From Rhizohabitans arisaemae (GTDB taxonomy: Bacteria > Actinomycetota > Actinomycetes > Streptosporangiales > Streptosporangiaceae), in contig NZ_BLRH01000001.1 in assembly GCF_025996515.1 (NCBI RefSeq), positions 1 through 64,000 of the forward strand: 64,000 nucleotides of DNA, given 5' to 3'. Every line of letters starts with the position of its first letter. Position 1 is the stretch's first letter. Under the pieces are notes generated by a model. That model saw only the letters and a list, made by a program, of their open reading frames with translations. It was not told where the DNA came from and made no database searches. Of the stretch, positions 9,597 through 17,572 are shown piece after piece. Made by a program: the position numbers and the translations under genes.

Positions 9597-9977
9597 CCGG
9601 CGCTCCCTCATCGCGTTGAGGAGAGTCACCCGTTCAGCGCAGGGAGGTTCGCTGAGTACACGTAGACGCTTGTCCAGCGGTCCGGCCCATCGGCGCCTCA
9701 AGATCCATGACCTTTGTCGCCGAAAGCCGAGCGCGCGGAACACCTGTCCAGGACCTTCGCAGTCGGCTCGAGGTCCTCGGTCTCCCACTGCTGTGGATAG
9801 CACCCGGACACCGCAGGCCGCCTCCACCACGGGCAACCGCCGAACGCGCGGCCGGTACGGGCCCTGATCCGTCACCGGCCGCTTGCTCAGGCGATCAAGC
9901 CGCCTTCGGCCGTACCGGCTCCCTCTATCGGGGTATGTCCCAGGCGACCGGCTCAGGTACGGGCTGCGCCGAGAAGG
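9597..9977. other. Intergenic region, no gene recognised
   Basis: About 380 bp. A 96-codon reading frame exists on the minus strand (9585-9875), but its translation is arginine-rich, resembles no family I know and has no ribosome site, so I do not call it. It may hold decayed coding sequence. Confidence 0.4.
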
Positions 9978-10676
9978 TCAGGACCTGGCCAGCTTGTCGA
10001 GCAGCTCGGCCAGCTCCGTCGGCTTGGTGATCATCGGCCAGTGCCCGGCGTCAAGGGTGACCAGGTCGTGGCCGGGCGGGGCGATCGGGTCACCGGGGTC
10101 GCCCGTGCAGGCGACGAAGGTGCGCGGCAGCGTCTCCACCGCGCCGAGGTCGGCCGGTGCCGAGTCGCGGAAGGTGTTGATCGGGTGGCCGACGCTCCGG
10201 GTGTGGAGCCACGCGCGATCCTCGGGGGTGAATCCGTGCTCGCCGAAGTTGGCGTCCATGATCTCATCGCTCATCACCTGGATCCGCCCGTCCACGACGG
10301 TCTGCATGATCGCTTCTTCGAACTCCGGCGGCATGAGGTCGAACAGCGACTTACCCCCCTCCGGGACGACGGCCGCGATGTGGACGAGCCGCGCGATGCG
10401 ATCGGGGATTTGCGCGGCGGCGATGGTGGCCGGGGCTCCGCTGTAGGAGTGCGAGACGAGTACGACGTCACGCAGCCCGGCGTACTCGATCGCGGCTGTG
10501 ATGTCGCGGACGTGCGTGGCGAGCGTGGTCTCCGCCGAGCCGAGGTGCGCCCGGTCGCCGAGACCGGTGAGTGTCAGCGGGTGGACGTCGTGTCCGGCCG
10601 CGGTGAGAGCCGGGGTGACCCGCTCCCATGCCCAGGCACCGAGAAACGAGCCACCGACGAGAACAATGCTGGACAT
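9978..10676 (-). CDS. Alpha/beta-hydrolase (EstA/salicylate-esterase-like)
   Basis: Protein of 232 residues with the alpha/beta-hydrolase fold. It begins with the oxyanion strand IVLVGGSFLGAWAW. The nucleophile elbow is SHSYSG with Ser77 (the usual GxSxG has Ser for the first Gly). The acid is probably the Asp in ACTGDPGDPI, and the C-terminal histidine lies in LDAGHWPMITKP. This architecture matches small esterases of the methyl-salicylate-esterase/AB-hydrolase_6 group; the substrate is unknown. It is divergent from the WYL regulator, with 100 bp between the starts, which makes it the likely regulated target. Confidence 0.88.
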   Translation of the reverse strand: MSSIVLVGGSFLGAWAWERVTPALTAAGHDVHPLTLTGLGDRAHLGSAETTLATHVRDITAAIEYAGLRDVVLVSHSYSGAPATIAAAQIPDRIARLVHIAAVVPEGGKSLFDLMPPEFEEAIMQTVVDGRIQVMSDEIMDANFGEHGFTPEDRAWLHTRSVGHPINTFRDSAPADLGAVETLPRTFVACTGDPGDPIAPPGHDLVTLDAGHWPMITKPTELAELLDKLARS

Positions 10677-10737
10677 TGGCCTGCTTCCTTCGTTCGAGGT
10701 CCGATGGAGACAGGCTATGCAGGATTGTGGACGGTAA

Positions 10738-10768
10738 TTGCCCTAATTTGGATTTGCCCTAATTTAGG
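10738..10768. promoter_or_regulatory. Candidate operator between hydrolase and WYL regulator
   Basis: The 12-mer TTGCCCTAATTT occurs twice as a direct repeat (10738-10749 and 10754-10765), a 16-bp period. The second copy overlaps the palindrome CCTAATTTAGG (10758-10768). It is AT-rich in a high-GC region and lies 9 bp before the regulator start, so an autoregulatory site is a reasonable inference. Confidence 0.55.
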
Positions 10769-10776
10769 ATGCCACT

Positions 10777-11730
10777 ATGTCCCGTCCCGCGAACCGGCTG
10801 CTGACCCTGCTCGAACTCCTGCAGGACCGCGGGCTGGTCTCGGCCGACGAACTGGCCCGTCGGCTGGAGGTCGACGGCCGGGCGATCCGCCGCTACATCA
10901 CCTCGCTCCGCGAGATGGACATCCCGGTCGAGTCGGTGCGCGGACGCCACGGCGGCTACCGGCTCGTCCGCGGGCCCCGGCTCCCCCCGGTCATGCTCGC
11001 CGACGAGGAGGCCGTCGCCGTGGTGGTCGCCCTCGCCGCCGCAGGCGACCGGCAGGAGGGCGGCGAGCCCTCTCCGACCGACCGGGCGCTCGTCAAACTC
11101 AACCGGGTGCTGCCGACGACGCTCCGGGAGCGGGTCAAAGCCCTCGCCTCCGCCACCTCGACGACCTTCACCGGCGCGCGGATCCCGGAGCCGGAGCCCG
11201 CGATGGCGCTGGCCGCGGCCGTCCAGTCGCACCGCACCGTCCGGATCGAGCACCCCCGGGGCGTCCGCGACGTGGACCCCTACGGGCTCGTGGTGCACCG
11301 CCGCCGCTGGTACCTGGTCGGTCACGACCATCTGCGCGACGCCGTCCGCATGTTCCGGCTGGACAAGATCGCCGAAGTGACCGAGCTGCCCCGCCGGTTC
11401 ACGCCCCGGAGCGACGTCGACCCGGTGGCGTACGTCCTGCGGTCGCTGACCCTCGGCACGTGGACGCACCGCACCGAGGTCTGGCTCGACACCGACGCGG
11501 CGACCGCGCGGGCACAGCTGCCGGCCACCTTCGGCGAGCTGCGGCCCTGCGCGGAAGGCGGAGTTCTCCTGGTCAGCGGGGTGGAAGACCTGCCGGCCAT
11601 GGCCCGGATCCTCACCGGCCTGCCCTGGCGGTTCACCGTACGGAACCCGCCCGCCCTCGCCGACGCGCTCGCCGCCCACGTGGCCGACCTCGCCGAAGCC
11701 GTCACCCGCTCGCACCGGCCTCAGCCGTGA
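10777..11730 (+). CDS. HTH-11/WYL-domain transcriptional regulator (YafY-like)
   Basis: Protein of 317 residues. The N-terminal winged helix (about 1-60) carries NRLLTLLELLQDRGLVSADE followed by LARRLEVDGRAIRRYITSLR, and then the wing GRHGGYRLVRG. The central WYL domain (about 140-225) contains the sensor-like stretch DPYGLVVHRRRWYLVGHD, with a typical WYL core WYLVG. The C-terminal WCX extension ends near residue 310. WYL proteins bind nucleic acid or small ligands and regulate neighbouring genes. This one probably controls the divergent hydrolase through the repeats in the shared intergenic region. Confidence 0.92.
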   Translation: MSRPANRLLTLLELLQDRGLVSADELARRLEVDGRAIRRYITSLREMDIPVESVRGRHGGYRLVRGPRLPPVMLADEEAVAVVVALAAAGDRQEGGEPSPTDRALVKLNRVLPTTLRERVKALASATSTTFTGARIPEPEPAMALAAAVQSHRTVRIEHPRGVRDVDPYGLVVHRRRWYLVGHDHLRDAVRMFRLDKIAEVTELPRRFTPRSDVDPVAYVLRSLTLGTWTHRTEVWLDTDAATARAQLPATFGELRPCAEGGVLLVSGVEDLPAMARILTGLPWRFTVRNPPALADALAAHVADLAEAVTRSHRPQP

Positions 11731-11762
11731 CCGGGTGACGCCCGACTGCACCCGACACACCT

Positions 11763-11812
11763 GATCGTTGCGCTATGCGCACCCGCAGAGGCGCGCACAC
11801 CACAAGGATCAC
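11763..11812. repeat. Dispersed near-palindromic repeat, copy A
   Basis: About 50 bp running from GATCGTTGCGC to AAGGATCAC. The two halves are reverse complements with scattered mismatches. It shares the outer GATC-TTG and the central GCGCACCC core with copies at 11865, 31251 and 31385. This copy is the most diverged. Confidence 0.7.
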
Positions 11813-11864
11813 CCAACATGCCAACCGACAAGCCCGATCCGGCGCAGCCCGTACCCATCTCTCA

Positions 11865-11915
11865 TGATCATTGCGCTATGCGCACCCCCAGCGGTGCGCA
11901 CACCACAACGATCAC
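11865..11915. repeat. Dispersed near-palindromic repeat, copy B
   Basis: About 51 bp from TGATCATTGCGC to CAACGATCAC, 102 bp after copy A. It has the same organisation: outer arms TGATC-TTG and CAA-GATCA, and inner arms TGCGCACC and GGTGCGCA around a short loop. It is in the intergenic space after the WYL regulator. Confidence 0.7.
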
Positions 11916-12137
11916 CGTGACACCTCGCTGTGCCGAATCGGAGTTCCGGGGAACACACTCTCGCGCCCGCTGATCGAGTGCCGTACAGGCTCCGGGGAAA
12001 CCGGTGCGGGCCCGCCCGGCTGCTCATGCGCAGGGCGGGTCGACCGGTTCGGGCCCGGCGGCGACCGTCGTGACCCCCTGAAGGGGGCCCACGGTCACGG
12101 CCACCGCGGTCCAGGTGCCGTAGATCGGCAGGCTCAC
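11916..12137. other. Intergenic region downstream of the 3-hydroxyanthranilate operon
   Basis: With the repeats A and B, the whole stretch 11731-12186 (about 455 bp) has no supported gene. It separates the convergent ends of the WYL regulator and the catabolic operon. I see only GC-rich short inverted repeats. Confidence 0.4.
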
Positions 12138-12155
12138 GGCCCCGGCGACGGGGCC
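12138..12155 (-). terminator. Possible hairpin terminator of the catabolic operon
   Basis: Perfect 7-bp stem GGCCCCG/CGGGGCC with a 4-base loop, 32 bp beyond the last stop codon of the operon. It lacks a T-tract, so support is moderate. Confidence 0.4.
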
Positions 12156-12186
12156 TTGGCAGCCGTACCGATCCCCTGCAAAGCGG

Positions 12187-13176
12187 TTACGGCCGCCGCG
12201 GCGGGCCGAGGAAGCGGAGGGCGTTGCCGCCGAGCAAGGCGGCCCGGTCGTCGTCGGTGAGGAAGGTCGCCTCGCGGATGAGTGAGCCGACCGGGGACTC
12301 CCCGAGCGGGTAGGGGTAGTCGGAGCCCAGCATGACGTGGTCCACCCCGACCGTGTCCACGAGCAGGCGGAGCGCCCGCTGGTCGAACACCACCGAGTCG
12401 ACGGCGAAGCGGCCCAGGTAGTGCGACGGCGGATGCTCGGAGACCCCGACCAGGTCGGGGCGGCGGTGCCAGGCGTTCTCGACCCGGCCGAGCCAGAACG
12501 CGAACGAGCCGCCGCCGTGGGCGAAGCAGATCCGCAGCGACTCGGGGAGCCGGTCGAACACCCCGCCGAGGATCATGGCGAGGATGGAGAGGTGGGTTTC
12601 GGCGGGCATGCCGACCAGCCACTGGGCCATCCACCGGTCCAGCCGCGGGCCGCCCGCCATGTCCCAGGGATGCACGAAGACCGGGACGTCGGCGGCCGCG
12701 CAGTGCTTGAGGAACTGCACCACCCCCTCGTCGTCGAGGTCCCGGTCCCCGGCGTGGTTCCCGATCTCGACGCCGCGATGCCCGGAGGCCAGGCAGCGGT
12801 CCAGTTCGGCGCAGGCGGCGTCCGGGTCCTGCAGTGGCACCTGGCAGAACGGGATCAACCGCTCCGAGGTGCAGACCTCCAGGGCGAGGTCGTTGAAGAT
12901 CTTCGCTACCCGGATCGCCTCCGCGGCGGGGCGTTCGTAGGAGAAGAAGACCGGGGTCGGGGAGACCACCTGGAGGTCGACGCCGTCGGCGTCCATCTCG
13001 GCGAGGCGTTCCCCGGCGTCCCAGCAGTTGGACCCGATCCGCCGGAACTCGTGGTCACCGAGGAGGATCATCGCCTCGCGTTCGGAGTCGACGCGCAGCC
13101 GGGGGGCGTCCGGCCAGCCCAGGTCCGGCCAGCCGCCCGGGACGTAGTGCGTGTGGACGTCGACGACCTCGCCCAC
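12187..13176 (-). CDS. 2-amino-3-carboxymuconate-6-semialdehyde decarboxylase (ACMSD)
   Basis: Protein of 329 residues of the amidohydrolase superfamily. The N-terminal metal motif is VDVHTHYVPGG, the central histidine lies in VPVFVHPWDMAGG, another in ICFAHGGGSFAFW, and the C-terminal metal aspartate in VMLGSDYPYPLGE. These are the zinc ligands of ACMSD, which removes the 3-carboxyl group of aminocarboxymuconate semialdehyde and prevents cyclisation to quinolinate. It starts with GTG 13176, six bases after the dioxygenase stop. Being the last gene of an operon that also encodes the dioxygenase and the semialdehyde dehydrogenase makes the assignment firm. The reaction equals that of NbaD-type proteins. 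Confidence 0.93.
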   Translation of the reverse strand: MGEVVDVHTHYVPGGWPDLGWPDAPRLRVDSEREAMILLGDHEFRRIGSNCWDAGERLAEMDADGVDLQVVSPTPVFFSYERPAAEAIRVAKIFNDLALEVCTSERLIPFCQVPLQDPDAACAELDRCLASGHRGVEIGNHAGDRDLDDEGVVQFLKHCAAADVPVFVHPWDMAGGPRLDRWMAQWLVGMPAETHLSILAMILGGVFDRLPESLRICFAHGGGSFAFWLGRVENAWHRRPDLVGVSEHPPSHYLGRFAVDSVVFDQRALRLLVDTVGVDHVMLGSDYPYPLGESPVGSLIREATFLTDDDRAALLGGNALRFLGPPRRP

Positions 13177-13182
13177 GCCCGC

Positions 13183-13701
13183 TCAGCCCTTACCCGGGTG
13201 CAAGGCGCCGCAGGAGGGACACGTCCGGGCCTCGACGGAGTCGTAGAAGGACTGGAACACCGGCGGCAGGTCGTCGACGATGCTCCGGACCTGCAGCTCG
13301 ACCTGATGGACGAGCGCCGAGCACTCCAGGCAGTACCACCGGAAGCTCTCCAGGGTGCCCTCCTCGCGGATCCGCTCGACCAGGAAGCCGACGGAACCGG
13401 GCTCGGGGCGCTGGGGGGAATGCGGCACGTTCGCCGGGAGGAGGAACATCTGCCCTTCCCGGATGTGCACGGTCTCCTGGCCGGCGGGGGTCATCACATT
13501 GAGGTGCATGTTCCCCCGGACCTGGTAGAACAGCTCCTCGTAGGGGTCGACGTGGAAGTCGGTCCGCTGGTTGGGGCCGCCGACGGCCATGATGACGAAG
13601 TTCTCCGACTGCTCCATGACCACCTGCGCGTTGACCGGGGGCTTGAGCAGGTGCTCGTGCTCGTCGATCCACTTGTCGAAGTCGATGGGCGGGATCATCA
13701 T
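13183..13701 (-). CDS. 3-hydroxyanthranilate 3,4-dioxygenase
   Basis: Protein of 172 residues with a cupin fold. The iron ligands are in [17 protein letters not shown] (His and Glu) and in [11 protein letters not shown] (His). The C-terminus has two CxxC motifs (WYCLEC and CPSC), forming the rubredoxin-like iron site of bacterial enzymes. It opens the aromatic ring of 3-hydroxyanthranilate with O2 to give 2-amino-3-carboxymuconate semialdehyde. ATG 13701 overlaps the deaminase stop by 4 bp (ATGA), which decides this start over the next codon, also ATG. Its product is the direct substrate of the downstream decarboxylase. Confidence 0.95.
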   Translation of the reverse strand: MMIPPIDFDKWIDEHEHLLKPPVNAQVVMEQSENFVIMAVGGPNQRTDFHVDPYEELFYQVRGNMHLNVMTPAGQETVHIREGQMFLLPANVPHSPQRPEPGSVGFLVERIREEGTLESFRWYCLECSALVHQVELQVRSIVDDLPPVFQSFYDSVEARTCPSCGALHPGKG

Positions 13702-14081
13702 GGCTGCTCCTTCGGACGGTAGGCGACGGCCTGGATCTCGATCAGCAGGTCGGGGTGGGGCAGCTGCCGGACCGCGACGGTGGTACGGGCGGGGCCGGTC
13801 TCGTCGAAGAACTCGCCGTAGGCCGCGTTGTAGGCGGCGAAGTCCGCCATGTCGACCAGATAGGAGGTGGCCTGGACGACGTCGCCGAGGTCGGCGCCGA
13901 CCGCGCGGAGGATGTCCCGGATGTTGGAGATCACCGCTCTGGTCTGCTCGGCGACGTCCCCCACCCCGGCGATCGAGTTGTCCGCCCGCCTGGAAGAGGT
14001 ACCACAGACGTACAGGAAGTCCCCGGCCCTCTTCACATGGGGATATTTCCCCAAAGGTTGGGCCTTGCCGTCGATGATCAC
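13698..14081 (-). CDS. 2-aminomuconate deaminase, RidA/YjgF family
   Basis: Protein of 127 residues with the Rid fold, recognisable by [18 protein letters not shown], by [20 protein letters not shown] and by the C-terminal [10 protein letters not shown]. In 3-hydroxyanthranilate and 2-nitrobenzoate pathways a RidA-type protein hydrolyses 2-aminomuconate to 4-oxalocrotonate and ammonia, and its position inside this operon supports that role over general imine deamination. GTG 14081 is chosen because GAAGGAG precedes it at good distance and it overlaps the previous stop as GTGA. The final TGA overlaps the dioxygenase ATG. Confidence 0.9.
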   Translation of the reverse strand: MIIDGKAQPLGKYPHVKRAGDFLYVCGTSSRRADNSIAGVGDVAEQTRAVISNIRDILRAVGADLGDVVQATSYLVDMADFAAYNAAYGEFFDETGPARTTVAVRQLPHPDLLIEIQAVAYRPKEQP

Positions 14082-14803
14082 GCGGACTCCTTCGCGGTGA
14101 ACGAGACCGAGCCGAGGCCCTCGATCTCGGCCCGGACGTGCACCCCGGGCCGGAGCGGCTCGGCCGCCGTCGCCGCACCGGCCATCAGGATCCACCCCGG
14201 CTCCAGGGCGAAGCCGGCGACCCGCGCCAGCCGCGCGGCCTCCGGCAGCGCCAGCCGCGGGTCTCCGAGGATCGCCGCGGTGGAGCCGATCTGGATCGGC
14301 CGCCCGTCGAACTCCATGATCACACCGAGGTTGGAGACGTCGGTGTACGGCTGCCAGGGCCCGATCGCGTACCCGGCCGCCGAGGTGTTGTCGGCGATCA
14401 CGTCGGAAAGGGAGAATGTGAAATCCCGGTACCGCGAGTCGATGATCTCCAGCCCGACGGCCACCGCGACCGGCTGCAGATCGGCGCCGAGCTTGAACAC
14501 CACCTCGGGCTCCACCCGCGGGTGGATGAAGCGGGTGAGGTCCACGGGGTCGTGCACCGCCATGGCGTCGGTCACCCGGCCGATGATCAGGTCGTCCACG
14601 CCCATCTGGACCCGCTTGGCCTGACTGGTGAAGCCGAGCTTGGCCCCCGAGATCCGCTCACCCCGCCCGATCCGGTGCCCGATGATCCGCGCCTGCACGG
14701 CGTAGGCCGTCTCGACCGCGAACCCGGCGCCGGGCTGCTGCACCGGCTCCGCGGTACGGGCCGCCTGGTCCAGCGCCTCGGCGAAACTCTCCTCGGCTCT
14801 CAA
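14078..14803 (-). CDS. 4-oxalocrotonate decarboxylase (hydratase/decarboxylase family)
   Basis: Protein of 241 residues in the fumarylacetoacetase-like hydratase/decarboxylase family. Conserved stretches include [30 protein letters not shown] (metal-binding Glu residues), [11 protein letters not shown] and the late [10 protein letters not shown]. It probably converts 4-oxalocrotonate to 2-oxopent-4-enoate, which the paralogous hydratase three genes upstream then hydrates. The start is TTG 14803: AAGGAG lies 6-7 bases before it, and the TTGA overlap with the aldolase stop mirrors the coupling elsewhere in the operon. Which paralogue is the decarboxylase and which the hydratase is inferred from sequence resemblance and gene order. 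Confidence 0.85.
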   Translation of the reverse strand: MRAEESFAEALDQAARTAEPVQQPGAGFAVETAYAVQARIIGHRIGRGERISGAKLGFTSQAKRVQMGVDDLIIGRVTDAMAVHDPVDLTRFIHPRVEPEVVFKLGADLQPVAVAVGLEIIDSRYRDFTFSLSDVIADNTSAAGYAIGPWQPYTDVSNLGVIMEFDGRPIQIGSTAAILGDPRLALPEAARLARVAGFALEPGWILMAGAATAAEPLRPGVHVRAEIEGLGSVSFTAKESA

Positions 14804-15831
14804 TTCCCGCTCCTTGCCACACCGTCCCGCTCCCGAACCAGGTCGAGGGCGACGTCCACGATCATGTCCTCCTGCCCGCCGACCATCCGGCGGCGCCCCA
14901 CCTCGACGAGGATGGCGCGAGTGTCGATCCCGTACCGCGCCGACGCCGCCTCGGCGTGCCGCAGGAAGCTGGAGTAGACCCCCGCGTAACCGAGGGTAAG
15001 CGTCTCCCGGTCCACCTGCACCGGCCGGTCCTGCAACGGCCTGACGACGTCGTCGGCCGCGTCCATCAGCGCGAACAGATCGCACCCGTGGTCCCAGCCG
15101 TGCAGATCGGCGACGGCGACGAACACCTCGAGCGGGCAGTTTCCGGCACCCGCCCCCATCCCGGCCAGGGAGGCGTCGACCCGGTGGGTCCCCTCCTCCA
15201 CGGCGACGACCGAGTTGGCGACCCCGAGCCCCAGGTTGTGGTGGGCGTGGATGCCGATCTGAGTGTCCTCGCGGAGGGTGTCGCGGTACGCCCGGACCCG
15301 GTCGCGGACCCCGTCCATGGTGAGCCGGCCGCCCGAGTCGGTCACGTAGACGCACGCCGCGCCGTACGACTCCATCAGTTTGGCCTGCTCGGCGAGTTCC
15401 TTCGGCGGTGCCATGTGCGACATCATCAGGAAGCCCGCCACGTCCATGCCGAGTTCCCTGGCCACCCCGATGTGCTGGGCGGAGATGTCGGCCTCGGTGC
15501 AGTGCGTGGCGATCCGGACGGAGACCACGCCGAGGTCGTGCGCCCGCTTCAGGTCGTCGACCGTGCCGATGCCGGGCAGCAGCAGGGTGGTCGGCTTGGC
15601 GGTGCGCACGGCCGAGACGACGGCCTCGATCCACGCCCAGTCGGTGTGCGCGCCCACGCCGTAGTTGAAGCTGCTCCCCGCCAGGCCGTCGCCGTGCGCC
15701 ACCTCGATCGCGGCGACCCCGGCGGCGTCCAGCGCGGCGGCGATCTCGCGTGCCTGCGCGACGGAGTATCGGTGCCGGATGGCGTGCATGCCGTCCCGGA
15801 GCGTCACGTCCTGGACGTAGATCTGGGTCAT
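14800..15831 (-). CDS. 4-hydroxy-2-oxovalerate aldolase
   Basis: Protein of 343 residues of the DmpG/BphI/MhpE group. The HMGL-like TIM barrel has the catalytic start [18 protein letters not shown], metal ligands in [16 protein letters not shown] and the [13 protein letters not shown] motif. A C-terminal communication domain (about 290-343) normally contacts the acylating dehydrogenase. The enzyme splits 4-hydroxy-2-oxovalerate into pyruvate and acetaldehyde. The next gene upstream encodes the dehydrogenase partner, and the two overlap by 4 bp (ATGA), as expected for a channelling complex. Confidence 0.95.
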   Translation of the reverse strand: MTQIYVQDVTLRDGMHAIRHRYSVAQAREIAAALDAAGVAAIEVAHGDGLAGSSFNYGVGAHTDWAWIEAVVSAVRTAKPTTLLLPGIGTVDDLKRAHDLGVVSVRIATHCTEADISAQHIGVARELGMDVAGFLMMSHMAPPKELAEQAKLMESYGAACVYVTDSGGRLTMDGVRDRVRAYRDTLREDTQIGIHAHHNLGLGVANSVVAVEEGTHRVDASLAGMGAGAGNCPLEVFVAVADLHGWDHGCDLFALMDAADDVVRPLQDRPVQVDRETLTLGYAGVYSSFLRHAEAASARYGIDTRAILVEVGRRRMVGGQEDMIVDVALDLVRERDGVARSGN

Positions 15832-16721
15832 CGCGCGATCCTCTCGGCCGTCCGCAGCGCCGCGGCGGTCATGATGTCCAGGTTCCCGGCGTAGGCGGGG
15901 AGGTAGTGCGCCGCTCCCTCGACCTCCAGGAAGACACCGACCCTGACCCCGGCCCGCCCGTCGGGGGAGAAGTCCGGTTCGACCTTGTCGAACTGTACGT
16001 CCTGCTTGAGCCGGTACCCCGGCACGTAGTTCCGCACCTCGGCGACCATCTCGCCCACGCTGCGGGCCACCTCGGCCTCGTCGCACTCGTCGACCAGGCA
16101 GTAGACGGTGTCCCTCATGATCAGCGGGGGGTCGGCCGGGTTGAGCACGATGATCGCCTTGCCCCGGGCGGCCCCGCCGACCTGCTCGATGGCCCGGGAG
16201 GTCGTCTCGGTGAACTCGTCGATGTTCGCCCTGGTCCCCGGGCCGGCGGACTTGGAGGCGATGGAGGCGACGATCTCGGCGTACCGGACTGGGGACACCC
16301 GGCCCACGGCCGCGACGATCGGGATCGTCGCCTGTCCCCCGCAGGTCACCATGTTGATGTTGGGTTCGGTCAGATGCTCGTCCAGGTTGACCGGCGGGAC
16401 GACGTACGGGCCCACGGCCGCGGGCGTCAGGTCGATCACCCGCCGGCCGTGCTCGCGCAGGATCCGGTCGTTGTGCCGGTGGGCCTTGGCCGAGGTGGCG
16501 TCCAGGACGATGCCGACGTCGGCGAACTCCGGCAGGCCGACCAGTCCCTCCACCCCGTCGCTGGTCGTGGCCACGCCCCGGCGCCGGGCCCGGGCCAGTC
16601 CATCGGATTCGGGGTCGATCCCGGCCATCGCCACGACCCGGACCCGCTTGGACAACAGGGCTTTGAACATCAGGTCGGTCCCGATGTTGCCGGACCCGAT
16701 GATCGCGACAGGGGTGCTCAT
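15828..16721 (-). CDS. Acetaldehyde dehydrogenase (acylating)
   Basis: Protein of 297 residues of the DmpF/BphJ/MhpF family. The NAD-binding start is [18 protein letters not shown]. The catalytic cysteine lies in [16 protein letters not shown]. The C-terminal part includes [20 protein letters not shown]. It oxidises acetaldehyde with NAD and CoA to acetyl-CoA and works as a complex with the aldolase encoded immediately downstream. ATG 16721 is preceded by a 47-bp gap from the hydratase stop, the largest gap in the operon, but transcription is most likely continuous. Confidence 0.95.
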   Translation of the reverse strand: MSTPVAIIGSGNIGTDLMFKALLSKRVRVVAMAGIDPESDGLARARRRGVATTSDGVEGLVGLPEFADVGIVLDATSAKAHRHNDRILREHGRRVIDLTPAAVGPYVVPPVNLDEHLTEPNINMVTCGGQATIPIVAAVGRVSPVRYAEIVASIASKSAGPGTRANIDEFTETTSRAIEQVGGAARGKAIIVLNPADPPLIMRDTVYCLVDECDEAEVARSVGEMVAEVRNYVPGYRLKQDVQFDKVEPDFSPDGRAGVRVGVFLEVEGAAHYLPAYAGNLDIMTAAALRTAERIAR

Positions 16722-16768
16722 GACTCACTCACCGTTCGTTCGCTCCGCGCCGTACTCATGTGCCGTAC

Positions 16769-17548
16769 TCATGTGAAGACCGCCCGGACCGAGCCCAGGC
16801 CGGAGATGCGCGCGTCGAAGACGTCGCCCGGGCTCACGTCGGCCATCGGGCCGAGTGCCCCGGTGAGCACGACGTCCCCGGCACGCAGCGGATGGTCGGT
16901 CCGCGCCATCGTGTCGGCGAGCCAGACCGCCGCGTTGAGGGGATGGCCGAGGCAGGCCGCTCCGGCCCCGGTGGAGACCTCGCGCCCGTTCCGCGTCATC
17001 ACCATTCCGGCGAGCCGCAGGTCCCGCCCGTTCAGGGAGTACGGGGTGGCGCCGAGCACGAAGGCGCCGCTGGAGGCGTTGTCGGCGACGGTGTCGACCA
17101 GGCGGATGTCCCACGCGGCGATCCGGCTGTCGACGATCTCGATGGCGGCGAGGGCGAAGTCCACGGCCCGGATGACGTCGGCGACGGTGTGCTCGCCGTG
17201 GGTGAGGTCGTCCTTGAGCACCAGGGCCACCTCGGCCTCGGCCCGGGGCCGGATGAAACGGTCCGCCGGGATCGGCGCGCCGTCCCCGTAGGCCATGTCG
17301 GCGAAGAGCATGCCGAAGTCGGGCCGGTCTACGCCGAGCTGGCGCTGGACCGCCGCCGAGGTCAGGCCGATCTTGCGTCCGACCAGCCGCGCCCCGGCCT
17401 TCAGCCGCCGCTCGGTGTTGACGCTCTGTACGGCGTACGCGGCGTCGACGTCGGCGACCCGGTCGCGGATCGGCGCGCACGCCGTCCGGGTCTCCCCGGC
17501 GGCCCACAGGGTGTCCGCGACCTCGTCGCGCACTTCATCACTGGTCAT
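16769..17548 (-). CDS. 2-oxopent-4-enoate hydratase (MhpD-like)
   Basis: Protein of 259 residues, paralogous to the decarboxylase in the same operon. Family blocks are [20 protein letters not shown], the metal-binding [22 protein letters not shown] and [17 protein letters not shown]. It hydrates 2-oxopent-4-enoate to 4-hydroxy-2-oxovalerate, the aldolase substrate. I place the start at ATG 17548 (MTSDEV), because AAAAGAG lies upstream; the in-frame ATG 17566 lacks a ribosome site. The gene follows the semialdehyde dehydrogenase after 24 bp. Confidence 0.9.
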   Translation of the reverse strand: MTSDEVRDEVADTLWAAGETRTACAPIRDRVADVDAAYAVQSVNTERRLKAGARLVGRKIGLTSAAVQRQLGVDRPDFGMLFADMAYGDGAPIPADRFIRPRAEAEVALVLKDDLTHGEHTVADVIRAVDFALAAIEIVDSRIAAWDIRLVDTVADNASSGAFVLGATPYSLNGRDLRLAGMVMTRNGREVSTGAGAACLGHPLNAAVWLADTMARTDHPLRAGDVVLTGALGPMADVSPGDVFDARISGLGSVRAVFT

Positions 17549-17572
17549 GGGACTCTTTTCGCGCATGGGACG

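Noticed and set aside
9585-9875. Minus-strand 96-codon reading frame
   Set aside because: Arg-rich, no ribosome site, no recognisable family; the spacer is more likely non-coding or decayed.
11763-11915. CRISPR array from paired repeats
   Set aside because: Only two copies, palindromic across their full length and separated by unequal distances from the other pair; no cas genes.
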